The translations under genes and the position numbers were made by a program. The notes under the pieces were generated by a model. The model saw nothing but the letters and a program-made list of their open reading frames with translations, did not search any database and had not been told where the DNA came from. Of a stretch of DNA of 64,000 bases, positions 23,254 to 33,560 are shown piece after piece; position 1 is the stretch's first letter; each line of letters begins with the position of its first letter. Source of the DNA: Lepidodermella squamata (taxonomy: Eukaryota; Gastrotricha); the NCBI GenBank assembly GCA_047495785.1, contig JBLDXI010000046.1, positions 558,001-622,000 of the forward strand, written 5' to 3'.

Positions 23254-25459
23254 ATGGCGGGTCGCCATCCGACGCCGCTGAAAATTGGCCACCTCAACAT
23301 CGTTGCCATCGTAGAGTGGGCAAAAATCGGCGAAGACTGAGTGAGATAACACCTCCTGCCCCATAAGCTGCTGCAGTGTGGCCTAGCAGCGCAAAAGCAG
23401 AAGCAGGCCCCTATGTCCGCAAGTTGTCTGCTCAGCCGGATTTGAAATCGAATGGCGACCCGATCAAAATTCTGGCTGTGATATCAGACGCCAAGTTTCG
23501 TCGGCATCGATCAATGACCCATCGGTAATTATTTCCTCTGTTGTTTTCAGGCTTCTTGAATTTGAAAATTTTCCTTTTGAAATTTCACAAATTGCAAATT
23601 TGAAACAAATCGATATTTCATTTTGTCATCGCTCGGTCGTTTTTAGGACACATTTCAAGAAAGGTGATCACAAATAATTAGCCTTAGAATTAGAATAATT
23701 GGAAGGTTTCGAGAATTTTTCCTTTATAATTTTAGAATCATAGGCATGGCGTTGAACCCCTTTTCTCGTGAGTAGACAGTCTATAGTCTATAATAATATT
23801 AATAATAACGTCGAAAAAATAATCTCGCCGCAATTAAATAATTCAGACCCATGAATATGTTTTTCCGGGTAGATTGGTTTGATCGGTTGACTTTCATTGG
23901 CACAAGTTACCTAAAAATTGATATTCCCATTCAAGTGATGAATTATGATCGACCGATCATAATTTTTCGGCTAACATGAGAGGTCTCAAATTTTACAATG
24001 TCCACAACGTTGAACGAAATTCCGGCTTCTTTGCGAGATATTTATGAAAATTTTCGTATGTGCCTCCACCTTCTCATTACATCGCGAAAAAACCAAGTCA
24101 TTAAAGCTATTTTCTTATTTTCAGATGATTTTTCAAATTGTCGAGTCGATAGGAAAGTGGGACATTCTCGCGCTCAGCACCATGACCAGCGAGCGTAGCC
24201 ATCGTAGTATGCGTCAACACAGCGAGCGTGACAAAGCGACACCAGCGTCGACCACAACCGGCACCACCACCAGCCTTAGCAACTCGAGGCGTGTTAGGCG
24301 GGTAACAAAGATTGCTAATCGAATTGCTAACAGGTTGACGAGTGAACCGGCTCCCATAGCAAGCGTCAAGATACAGTCAGCATGTCCCAGCCATCGGTAA
24401 TAATTTTCTTATTCCTTTTTCATCTGATTGGCAAAAATATCAGCCGATTCCCTTTTTTGATTGATGCATCGAAGAAAATATACTTAATTTTTATTTGACC
24501 GGTAGCAATTGAAAAATAGGGTTTGGGGTATTTTCTATATTTTCCAGCAAATGGCGAAAGGTGTGTTGACTTGAATAAGGACGATTCTAGGATTCCAAGG
24601 TGTTTCTTAAAATTCAATGCCGTGCTATAAACAGGAATAGATGCCTTGAATCGAGGTTCAATTCTTTGACGAAGGTCGCCCTCCGATTTCTTGACTCATT
24701 CAAAGAAATTTCCTTCGCGTTCCAAAATCGGTATTATGATTGGAAGATCAGTGCCTGCCAAATTTCATCAGATAATTTGCACCCTCTTTTCCGCATTAAA
24801 AATGGGGTTACGTCGTCTGATTTCGTAGTTCTCATTACAATTTCAAATTTTTTTACAAAAATATTTGTCCAGCTTTGAAAAGTGTGAAGAGGTACATTTT
24901 TACCGTAACTGCGCATTATTACCACCTATTTCCTATTTTATATCCCTGGCTTTCTATCCATCTATGACCGACCAAAATTCAGTGAAAGACCATTGATTTT
25001 TCTAGGCAAGTTAAAGCTTTTTTATTCACCATGTCTACAAAATTCGGACAAAATTCGGGTTTTTTGCGGGAAAATATGGATCTTTTCGTATGCATCTCGA
25101 ACTTCGGACTTCTCGACAAAAATTGCATCATGAAAAAACCCACGTCATCAAAGCTATTTTCTCTTATTTTCAGATGCCGCATTTCAATTTTTCGAATCGA
25201 TTGGAAAGTGTTACATTCTCGCGCTCAACACAGCGACCAGCGAGCGTGGCCTCCACAGAATGCGCCAGCACGACTACGGCGAGCGTGACAAAACAGCACC
25301 AGGGTCGCCAACCACCGGCGCCACCACCGGCCCAAGCAACCCATGAGAGAGGATCGCGTGTTATTCGGGATGCAGGAATGTCAATTGAATGATTGGTTGA
25401 TGAGGGCGCTGGCTCTATCATACGTCGAGATCTAGTCAACATGCCTCATCGATGAATTG
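23254..25459 (+). repeat. Exon-like modules, two in tandem duplication (about 1.05-kb period)
   Basis: The blocks at 24,000-24,480 and 25,030-25,540 are diverged direct copies sharing AAAGCTATTTTC, a TTTTCAG|ATG acceptor-like junction, CATTCTCGCGCTCA, GACCAGCGAGCGT and AAAA(T)TATCAGCCGATT. A third block starting TTTTTAG|ATGGCGGG (23,254) ends at a similar CATCG|GTAATT donor (about 23,521) but is not clearly homologous. Frames are short and Ser/Thr/Arg-rich; no product is recognised. Confidence 0.4.
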
Positions 25460-27317
25460 GTAAGAATTTGCTTATTTTTACCTGATGGGCAAAATTATCA
25501 GCCGATTAATTAAATATCATTTGTCATCGAAAAAAATGATCTTTGAGTTACCATTTGCCAAACATTTGCATCGAAAACACTCATAATTTGTCTAATTTCA
25601 GCAGCATGCATGCCCTAAATTTCAGAATTTATTCGTTGATAGCTTTAATGAAAATTCTGCAAAATTCGGTATTTTATTTTTAAAATTCCAGGGTTACTGA
25701 AAAATTTCTCGGACTTTTCTCCGATATATTCCCGTAATTTTCATATAGATTGCCGAATGCCGGCCCGGCATTTTTTGCAGGAACAATCTGATGAATCCAG
25801 TTTAACTTCACTTAAGTTGAATATACCGATAATTCCCGATTAATTCCGATCGAGCTTTAGTCGTGGTTTCCTCGCAGTGAACTTATTTGTTTCCCCGGTA
25901 AATCGGTGAGAATAGGTACTGAAGTCTATTATGCGCCAACATGAGGAAAATGCATTATTCTGAATTTATGAATTGAGAAAAACCGCGGGTAGAGGCACGG
26001 CCTGCCGCTGTCTTAGATAGGAATTCTCACATTTTCACACATTTTTCCGCCGGCCCAAAAATTGTATCTAACCGGTATCAAAAATTCGTGGACGATGGCA
26101 TCCCATTTCGCTGGCTTCGTTACCCATTTTTCAAATGTACCGCCCTCTCAAAAAAAAATATATCCGGTCTAAATCAAGTGAATAGAAAAATCGTTTTTCG
26201 ATCCCTTTGGTAGTAATTTTTCACGTTTTTCCGCCCGCGCAGAAAGTCACGCGCAGAAAGTCAATAAAAACGTCAAATAATCGGAAAGAATTTACGGATG
26301 CCTCGTCACATTTTTTGCTGTCAATTTTACCCAAGTAATATTTTTTCCAATGCTAAATGCTAACTTTCTTGAATGCTGAACGCTTTTGAAAAACGCTCGA
26401 AAAACGCTATGAAATCGCATTGTTTTGTTATGAATTAAGACCGACGCCTGCCCTATGAACACGGTTTTGTCTTCTATTTCGGATTTCACGGCATTTTTTA
26501 CTCATTTCAAGAGATTCCAAAGCAAGTCAGACTAAACATTGGTCCAGTTGCTACTTTCCGGTATAGAGCTAGCCCGTATTTTGGGTATCAAGAATGGGCG
26601 ATGTGTAATTTTCGTCTTGAATTCATCGTATCTCAACCATTACTAATTAGGTCCAAACATTTCCACAACTAAAAATGAAGATCCAGCACTAAATTTTAGC
26701 GTCCTGGCACTAAATTTTTCTGATTCTTTCCGATTTTGGCGTTTTAGGTTTTCGATCGATACTGATGTCTTCCTTGATCCTTGGATTTTTGTATTGAAGC
26801 TACGTAGAAAAATGATCGATGTTAGGTTCCAAGACAGCTGATATCGGGAAAATTACTGATTTCTAAAATCGTTACTTGGAATCGTTAAATTTACTAATTT
26901 CGAAAAGTTTAATTGCGAAGGAATTGCTGTTACGCTCGAGATTCATTCACTTGAAACGATTCGCATAGAAAAAATAAATTCTTCCATTTCTTTGATTTGC
27001 ATATTGCGAATAAATTTCGAATAATTCTGGCAAATTTAAGGGAATGAAAATGTATGGGAATTTCATTTGGAAAAAAATATCTTCTTCAGTTAATCCTCTC
27101 AGGTTCAAAGATGTCCCTCTTGTTTAGTCACCCAATCGACTTCATCGTGTGATCATTTGAGCGTTCTAATTTTTTTCTCCGATCAAATTGCATGTAATTT
27201 TTTTCTGAAACGCTCAAATGATCACACGATGTTTTTCGTATTCTGATATTTTGCCAATCAAATTTTTAATTTATTTCTCATTTTTTCATCGAATTTACAA
27301 TTTGATTTGTGTTTCAG

Positions 27318-27470
27318 CCTTGTCGAAATCTATTTGCGAGTCGATTGTGAGTCGAGAAGCCGCAAATTTCGAGCTAACTCAACAAATTCAACGCAGCCTG
27401 CGCTTCGCTTCGGAACTCTCTCGTCGAATGAAAACATCCGTTCAATATAAAAATTCAGCTTCCTCTGGTG
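27318..27470 (+). pseudogene. Exon-like fragment, unknown protein
   Basis: After a good acceptor (GTGTTTCAG) an open frame encodes about 50 residues including SIVSREAANFELTQQIQRSL, helical in character. A second CAG lies downstream. Not recognised; possibly part of the captured sequence in this segment. Confidence 0.3.
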
Positions 27471-28858
27471 TTTGGTGTTTTTCCAGCTGCCGATATCTAT
27501 TGCAGTGATGGCCGGTCTTATATTTGTATTTGAAGCTTGCTATTGTTCCGTGTTTGCGACCTTGAATACCTGCTTTGATTTAAGATTAGATCTATCATTT
27601 TCACAATTGATTTCAATAACTTGGGTCAACAATTTTCTGCCTGAAAATAAAAAAATTGGAGTGATTTCATCTATACGGTAATGCTTCACCCGCCGTCATG
27701 CCCTACCTGTTTCGCGTGATTGTTCTTCATTTAGGACTGCGTCTTGTCGATTCTTCTTCAGCGAAATTTGTGAACGGGCATGCTTAGCTTATTTCTTGGT
27801 ACTCGAAACTACGGATTCCTCTGTGCGATGATCTATTCCTGTTTTTTGTTGGCAGCATCATTAGATTCATCTACCTGTTCTTAAATTCACTAGAGTTGAT
27901 TAGCAGGGTTTTATTTGGAGTTGATAACAGTCATGAGGTGTCTGTCTGATATTCGTTAAAAAAAATGCGTCTCCTCGTTGCTCAGTTGCTGGCGGCTGGT
28001 CTGATTTCACTTGTTATCTAACACTACTTTGGTTTCGTAATCCCTCGTTCCAACTTGATCAAATTTAGTCTATAATTTTGTGCAGCCAGCTGTCTTGAAG
28101 ATTGTTTTTCACAGTATTGAGTCGTGCGATTTATCCATTAGCCATCACTGTTTCCTCTTTTTTTTTAATACGAAGTACAAAAAGCTTGGTGGGCAGATCA
28201 TTTTTTATTTATGTCACCTACGACTCCTTAGTTCCTGAGTTGAACGATACCTTGCTATGAGATCTTTCGCATTATCGATTAAATTCGCATTATAGATTGT
28301 CGATTCCTTGTTTGCATAGCCAATAAATGGATGTGAACAAAACAGAACTTGTAATCATTTCTTTTTCACCATCTTCAATGATGCAATTCAACTACGAATG
28401 AGTGTGGAAGGGATAATTCGTTTACTCTTCAGCAACAATACCGCAAGTTTCACAGATACTTATAAGATTGAGAAGGCATATTGAGGCGTGCTGAACTTGG
28501 CTGGCTGTTTATACAATCTGAGGATGCTCAGGAGTAGGATCGTACACCTACAACACGGATATATCGGCCGATAACGAACAGGAAACGTACAAGTCCAGCT
28601 TAACCCACCTCACGTTAGCCACTTGACGCCTCAGCACCAGCAAACGCGAGGCGACGCGAGACTACTTCAGCCGATAAACAATTCCAGTCGCCATAGAAAC
28701 GCGAAATTAAATTATTTTCTTTATGAAATTAATAATAACTTTCATTAATTAATTGATTTACAACAAATAAATTAGAAACAATTGATTTTGCCGCAGAATC
28801 CCGTTCCGCTTGGTTGAAAACGGCCACGCAAAGTTGGCGTCACTATGAGTGAATTGTC

Positions 28859-28905
28859 TTACGCCGCTGCGCTGCGCTTGCAGCGTGGCGTAATGGGCAG
28901 GTCCC
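28859..28905 (-). other. Helentron-like 3' end: inverted 12-mer plus hairpin
   Basis: On the minus strand GGGACCTGCCCA is followed directly by TTACGCC...GGCGTAA with an inner GCTGC/GCAGC pairing. The 12-mer is the reverse complement of the element's own 5' end. The same arrangement occurs at 13,290-13,332. Confidence 0.65.
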
Positions 28906-29734
28906 CTTGTCTTGCGTTGTCTTGCGGAAAAAGGAGGTTTATGTTGATGTTTTATATAGAAAAGGTCTAGTAAGAGATGATTGACGTAGAAAAGATGCGT
29001 CAACGAGGCAAAGGCTGACTCTTGCGTAACCGGGAATCAGTTAGAAAATTTATTTTCGCATGCGGCTAATCTGGTTATTAAATAGACCAAATGATAGCAT
29101 ATTAATAAATAATAAAAACTATTTATACTAAATTTAATTTATACTAGTAGATAATCAAAAGTTTTCGCGCCGTATCTTTTTAAAAACATATATGTTCGTT
29201 TGTACCGATTTGTTTTTAGTGTATTCGCGTTGCGTTTTGCGTCCGTAGTTTTGTTCGACGTAAGACACCTTTGGTTCTGTCCTTGAGACGGTAGAGTACT
29301 AGAATATTAGTCTCAGGGTTTTGTCACTGAATGATATAGATATAGAAATGTGTGGAAACATCACCTCGAATGGTTTAAATGGATAATAATTAAAAAGGCC
29401 TTACTCCGTAAGGAGCCGTTAGGGCCTAACCTTTTAGATCTTGACCAGTTTTATCATCATTATCATCCTTTTTATCATTGTTCTTCTTACTGTGTGATGT
29501 CAAAAAGACAAATGTTGCGATTAAATGTGTTTATTAGGTTTTATGAAACGAGCAGCAGTAGTATGCAATCATATGTCAGAGGATCGGATGAAATGAAAAT
29601 CAAATGATGAGAAGTAAACTCAGATGATGATCAGAGAAGGAAAACAGTCAACAGGTGAGTGGATTCAGTCAAATCAGTGAAATGTCGTAAACTGTGTTGC
29701 ATTTCAGATTAGATGTGGCCCGCCGTGATGCAGA

Positions 29735-30439
29735 TCAGACAATCGGTGCGCGTTTAGCGTTGCCGTGGGGGCGATACTGGTCAGCTGGTTCATTGACCAC
29801 GACGATGGCATTACGTTCGCTAACGTTGATCTGGCGGTCCTGAGCGAAGTGGCCCATCACCCCTTTGAATTGAACGACGGTGCCCTCGATCGGCATGCTT
29901 CGTTCGCCGAAGGCCACAACCAGGATGACGCGGTTTCGGCCGGCGATATCGAAACGGTAACGGTTATCGCTCGGCGTCTTGGGGAAGACGTGAGTGATGA
30001 GCCCTTTGACGGCAACCTTCTCGTGGAGGTTGACGTGAGCCACGTCGTCAACAAGAGCGTATTCGTCAACGTGGGCAGCCGTGCATTCCGGGCTGTGTTC
30101 AATGTCGGTGACGTCAGCCCACAACTCGTATTTGTGGCCTGTCTCGCTGTAGCGAGATGCTGCCTGTACGAAGAGATGCAAGGAAAGATGAAACAGATTG
30201 TTTAACATAAAACAGTTAGTTACCGAAATGGTCGGTTCCTGAACTCGAATCGAGCAGCCGTTGAAGAGCGGGGGCAGTCCTGTGCCTTTGATAACGACAC
30301 GGATAGTTCCGGTTTGGTCGTTAAGTACGACAGCCATTTGCGAACCGTCGGCGATCTTCTGCGGGGCTCCCTGCACCACGCCTTGCAGGTAGAAGTTGTA
30401 GTCGCCTTGCCATAGTTCTGCAATTGATTGTCTCTCCAT
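29735..30439 (-). CDS. RPA-like protein with two OB-fold-type domains
   Basis: Exons 30,224-30,439 and 29,735-30,163 join in phase 0 through a 60-nt intron, giving 214 aa. Two OB-fold-like units are visible: YNFYLQGVVQGAP...VVLNDQTGTIRVVIKG, then VAVKGLITHVFPK...GTVVQFKGVMGHF. This architecture is found in RPA-type single-strand DNA-binding proteins. Codons are more GC-rich than in the adjacent transposon ORFs and the frame is intact. It lies between the USP stop (30,969) and the Helentron-like 3' end (about 28.86 kb), on the same strand. It is therefore either element cargo or a gene caught inside. RPA-like proteins accompany some plant and animal Helitrons. Exact orthology is not resolved. 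Confidence 0.7.
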   Translation of the reverse strand: MERQSIAELWQGDYNFYLQGVVQGAPQKIADGSQMAVVLNDQTGTIRVVIKGTGLPPLFNGCSIRVQEPTISVTNCFMLNNLFHLSLHLFVQAASRYSETGHKYELWADVTDIEHSPECTAAHVDEYALVDDVAHVNLHEKVAVKGLITHVFPKTPSDNRYRFDIAGRNRVILVVAFGERSMPIEGTVVQFKGVMGHFAQDRQINVSERNAIVVVNEPADQYRPHGNAKRAPIV

Positions 30440-30968
30440 GGTGAGTTACGAGTTGAAAAACAAACGAAGACTTTAGTTTTGAAAAATCTATTTATCAGTT
30501 AGTCGCAGAGTGCACGAATGGTCCGTGTCTGACTGTTCTCACCCACGGCGGGTAATTAATTATCGATTGGCGGCGAGAAGAAACGGCTGACCCAGCGACC
30601 TGATCGCCTGGTCGCTGACGCTAGTAATATTAGTGGCCGGTAAGTCACAAAATTAAGGAGGCTCTCGATTGATTTATCTGCTAATTATATTTTTATTGAC
30701 TAGTAGTGACAACTGCTCTTCTGACCTCTCGCTAATGACGGGGTTGCTGGTTGCCTATAATGGCACTTTTCGTCGCTAATTACTGGCTTCGTTTTCGTCG
30801 AGTCTGGTTACGACGTCATTCCAGGTGTGTGTGCACGCGTCAATGGGGCGAAGCGAAATCGGCGTTGCGCAACGGCTTACAATAGGTGTGGTTTTTCGCC
30901 CAAGACTACGGCTCTTATCTGCAAGCTGATGATGTGATTGAAAAGAGAGGAGAGGAAATGAAAAAACA

Positions 30969-33560
30969 CTATGTGTGTAATGTATAATACAACATATATA
31001 CTTCGCGACGCTGGTCAAGGAAATTTGTGGCTTGTCTGACTTTATCATCGTTGTAGTGATAAAATGTTGTTGTTCCAGTTTTTCGGGCGAATGTTGTATA
31101 ATGCCCACTAGTCACGTTTATTCCGTGGTGACATATAATTGCTGAGAGATCATAGTTTTTATTTGCTATCGTTATATGATCCGGATAAGTGACAGGCGAT
31201 AGATTTTTCTGGTCATTGATTAACGCCGGTTGTGATTTGCTTGAGCTCTCTTTGTCATGATCAATAACGTGTTGATATTGATCAAAACGGCTGAGATGTA
31301 AAACTACGTTGCTAGATGGTTCCTGAAACAAAATTTCCCGATTATGCATCTTGTTTTCTTTGCAATTGCTGCATTCCTTAACAATTGTAGTGTGACAATA
31401 TTCGTTTATTATTTCTTCTACTGTACACTGGCTGTTGTTTTCGGGTAGGAGCAAATTAACGAGTGACGTACGTTCGAGGCGCTCGGTTTGCGTGTTACAT
31501 ATAGTGCATGAATCGCGGTAACACAAGCTAATGCCAAAGTTATGAAGTAGATCCGGAGTTTCAAGTTCGACTACTTTTAAAAACACTTCTCGGCTATCTT
31601 GTTGTTCGAAATTTTGAAATATATTGGGATGCAGTACGCCCATTGCTGTTTTGAACCGCCCCGCATCCACATTGTCTAGTCGATTGTTTATTTGTTGTAG
31701 TATCGTGAAAAGACTGCTGAAAATATCTCTGACATGGGCGTCATGCTGTGTCTCATTCAACCACGTTAGATGTGCTTGGAGCCATTCTTTGAAACCAATG
31801 CAAACGTCAAATGCTTGCAAACTCGCATTAATATAACATGTGTTTCCGATATTGCGAATTCCTGAGTTGGACGTGTTTGCTGGCTGCATGTGTTTTTCTG
31901 CTGATGTGTGCACATAATTGTTTATACTCTGCGTAAAAGGTGTAGCGTTGCTGATGTTTTGTTTTGTTTGAGGTGCGCGTTTGATATTTTCTCTGTCGTT
32001 TTCACGTGTGTTCGCTGCTGTGATGTTGCTAACGTAATGTCGTATTTCCTCCTCATAGTTCCACGCATCACTATCACAATCATCGTCATCTTCATCGCTG
32101 TCGCTGGTAGTGTTGAACGTTTTCTTATTATTTATCATCTCAACGAAAGAAGTGAATTTGCGTCCGAAATTAGACACCCAATTCGAATTATTGTCCTGCT
32201 GTCTGTCAAAATACGACTGCAAAAGCAATTCTAATTGATTACTCAGCCCTATGAGACGCTCGTCCTCTTTAAGAGTGCTCGATTTTGGCGTGAAAAATGC
32301 GTAATCGTCGTCTGTTAATTTTTGTAGCAAAATAACACCTTTTCGTGTTCTTGCTCTTGACAGCGCTAAATATAAGCTATGCGCATCTACTTTCTTCATG
32401 CTGGACGGACGTGGGTCTGCTATTATAATATACTCAAGCGTGCTGCCTTGGATTGAGTGACACGTTGCACCATATGCAGGTTGTATGGGAAAGTTGTTTA
32501 TAGTATACTTTTTACCGTGTCGATTTAACTTCACTGACCGTGATTCTCTTTTTATCGGCATGACACTCGCGGGCCAAAATCGCGGTAAACCTGGAAATCT
32601 CAACGAATTATTGTTTCCTTCGATGTCTACGAATATATTTATTGGTGGTTTGCTAGGACGCCAAAATACGCCGTCCTGAGTGAACTCAGTGTCTTTTTCC
32701 CATTGAATATATTTTACTGTTCCGCTCGCGCCATTACATACACCTTTACTCACAGCTTGGTTTACTTTAATTTTTACTGGCATACCCTCAAACACATGTA
32801 AAATTGCTGGTATATTCCCTGTTTTATTTTCTGGAAGTTGGAAAATTGATAGCATGTCGGCGACTGAAGCTCCTCGTATAATCGCTGGTATTTTAAATAC
32901 GCGCTGATCTTGGTTTTCTGTTGCTATTTTCTGTAAAGCAGCCATATTAACCATGTGTCGTGTGTTATTATCAGGAGAGACAATAGGCGCATTTCCTACT
33001 AGTTCGTTGAGTTGCGACAAGTCTTGAATGACGCACCCGTCGAGGATGTCTTTTATTACTTGCGTCCATTTTCCTCGTCTACCATTTTTTAGCTCTTCTC
33101 CCCAGACTGGATCGTTTATATACCTGTGTTGTTCTGTTAGATATATAACGTTTTTTATTGACATATATTTTTCATACGCCATTTGTGTAAATTGATCGGC
33201 TTCTTTTGGTGGCTGAAAGAGGAATCGTGATTGAACTGGTTCGAGCTGAAACCAATCACCTAGTATCATTATCTGTATATCTGGCCATTTTTTTGTCTTT
33301 TTTGTTTCCTTTAATGCGTAAAGGGCTTCGATTGCTATTCCGAATGTTTTTTGGTTTTGCATGCTTACCTCGTCGAGTATTAGTCCGTGGATTCCGCGCC
33401 ATTTGTTAATTAACTCTTCGCTCGGCTGTTTCAGATGATTAGGAATGTCGTTTATCGGTGGTTTCAAAGAAAATGATGAATGTAATGTTTCGCCGCGTAT
33501 AATACTTGCACTGTTGCCTGTAGTTCCCTCATAGCTGACGCAATTAGCTAGGCCCCACAT
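30969..33560 (-). CDS. Helitron helicase C-terminal part fused to a ubiquitin-specific protease
   Basis: This 863-aa frame begins just after the P-loop. Helicase motifs are visible: Walker B LILDEVSM, GDWFQLEPVQ, YLTEQHR, ATCHSIQGSTL and YLALSRARTR, all SF1 PIF1/Helitron type. After an acidic linker (SDEDDDDCDSD) comes a USP-family cysteine protease at about residues 565-863. It has the Cys box NIGNTCYINASLQAF, the QQD box, two CxxC zinc pairs, NVVLHLSRF, the His box SGHYTTF and the HYNDD Asp region, so all catalytic residues are present. USPs remove ubiquitin. The upstream Rep/P-loop part lies in another frame (33,544-35,064) and overlaps by 17 nt. I read this as a frameshift, not a separate gene. 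Fusion of USP to a Helitron helicase is unusual; OTU and Ulp1-type proteases are the ones I know. Confidence 0.85.
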   Translation of the reverse strand: MWGLANCVSYEGTTGNSASIIRGETLHSSFSLKPPINDIPNHLKQPSEELINKWRGIHGLILDEVSMQNQKTFGIAIEALYALKETKKTKKWPDIQIMILGDWFQLEPVQSRFLFQPPKEADQFTQMAYEKYMSIKNVIYLTEQHRYINDPVWGEELKNGRRGKWTQVIKDILDGCVIQDLSQLNELVGNAPIVSPDNNTRHMVNMAALQKIATENQDQRVFKIPAIIRGASVADMLSIFQLPENKTGNIPAILHVFEGMPVKIKVNQAVSKGVCNGASGTVKYIQWEKDTEFTQDGVFWRPSKPPINIFVDIEGNNNSLRFPGLPRFWPASVMPIKRESRSVKLNRHGKKYTINNFPIQPAYGATCHSIQGSTLEYIIIADPRPSSMKKVDAHSLYLALSRARTRKGVILLQKLTDDDYAFFTPKSSTLKEDERLIGLSNQLELLLQSYFDRQQDNNSNWVSNFGRKFTSFVEMINNKKTFNTTSDSDEDDDDCDSDAWNYEEEIRHYVSNITAANTRENDRENIKRAPQTKQNISNATPFTQSINNYVHTSAEKHMQPANTSNSGIRNIGNTCYINASLQAFDVCIGFKEWLQAHLTWLNETQHDAHVRDIFSSLFTILQQINNRLDNVDAGRFKTAMGVLHPNIFQNFEQQDSREVFLKVVELETPDLLHNFGISLCYRDSCTICNTQTERLERTSLVNLLLPENNSQCTVEEIINEYCHTTIVKECSNCKENKMHNREILFQEPSSNVVLHLSRFDQYQHVIDHDKESSSKSQPALINDQKNLSPVTYPDHITIANKNYDLSAIICHHGINVTSGHYTTFARKTGTTTFYHYNDDKVRQATNFLDQRREVYMLYYTLHT

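Larger units (their letters stand above)
13385..28821. other. 15.4-kb gene-poor segment between two Helentron-like 3' ends
   Basis: This stretch has no intact gene. It is flanked on each side by the 3' hairpin end of a Helentron-like element pointing inward. It contains a 382-bp mariner-type MITE, a relic of the same MITE near 22.78-22.99 kb, a fold-back array near 20.3-20.7 kb, and exon-like plus-strand fragments between 21.1 and 27.5 kb. Stretches 13.4-15.7, 16.1-20.2 and 27.7-28.8 kb show nothing that I can support. Confidence 0.5.

Noticed and set aside
29765-30205. Plus-strand 146-aa frame opposite the OB-fold gene
   Set aside because: It is the antisense shadow of a spliced gene with clear OB-fold patterns on the minus strand.
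33544-33560. Two separate overlapping transposon genes (Rep part and helicase-USP)
   Set aside because: The overlap falls inside the P-loop, and both sides continue a single Helitron helicase; a frameshift is simpler.
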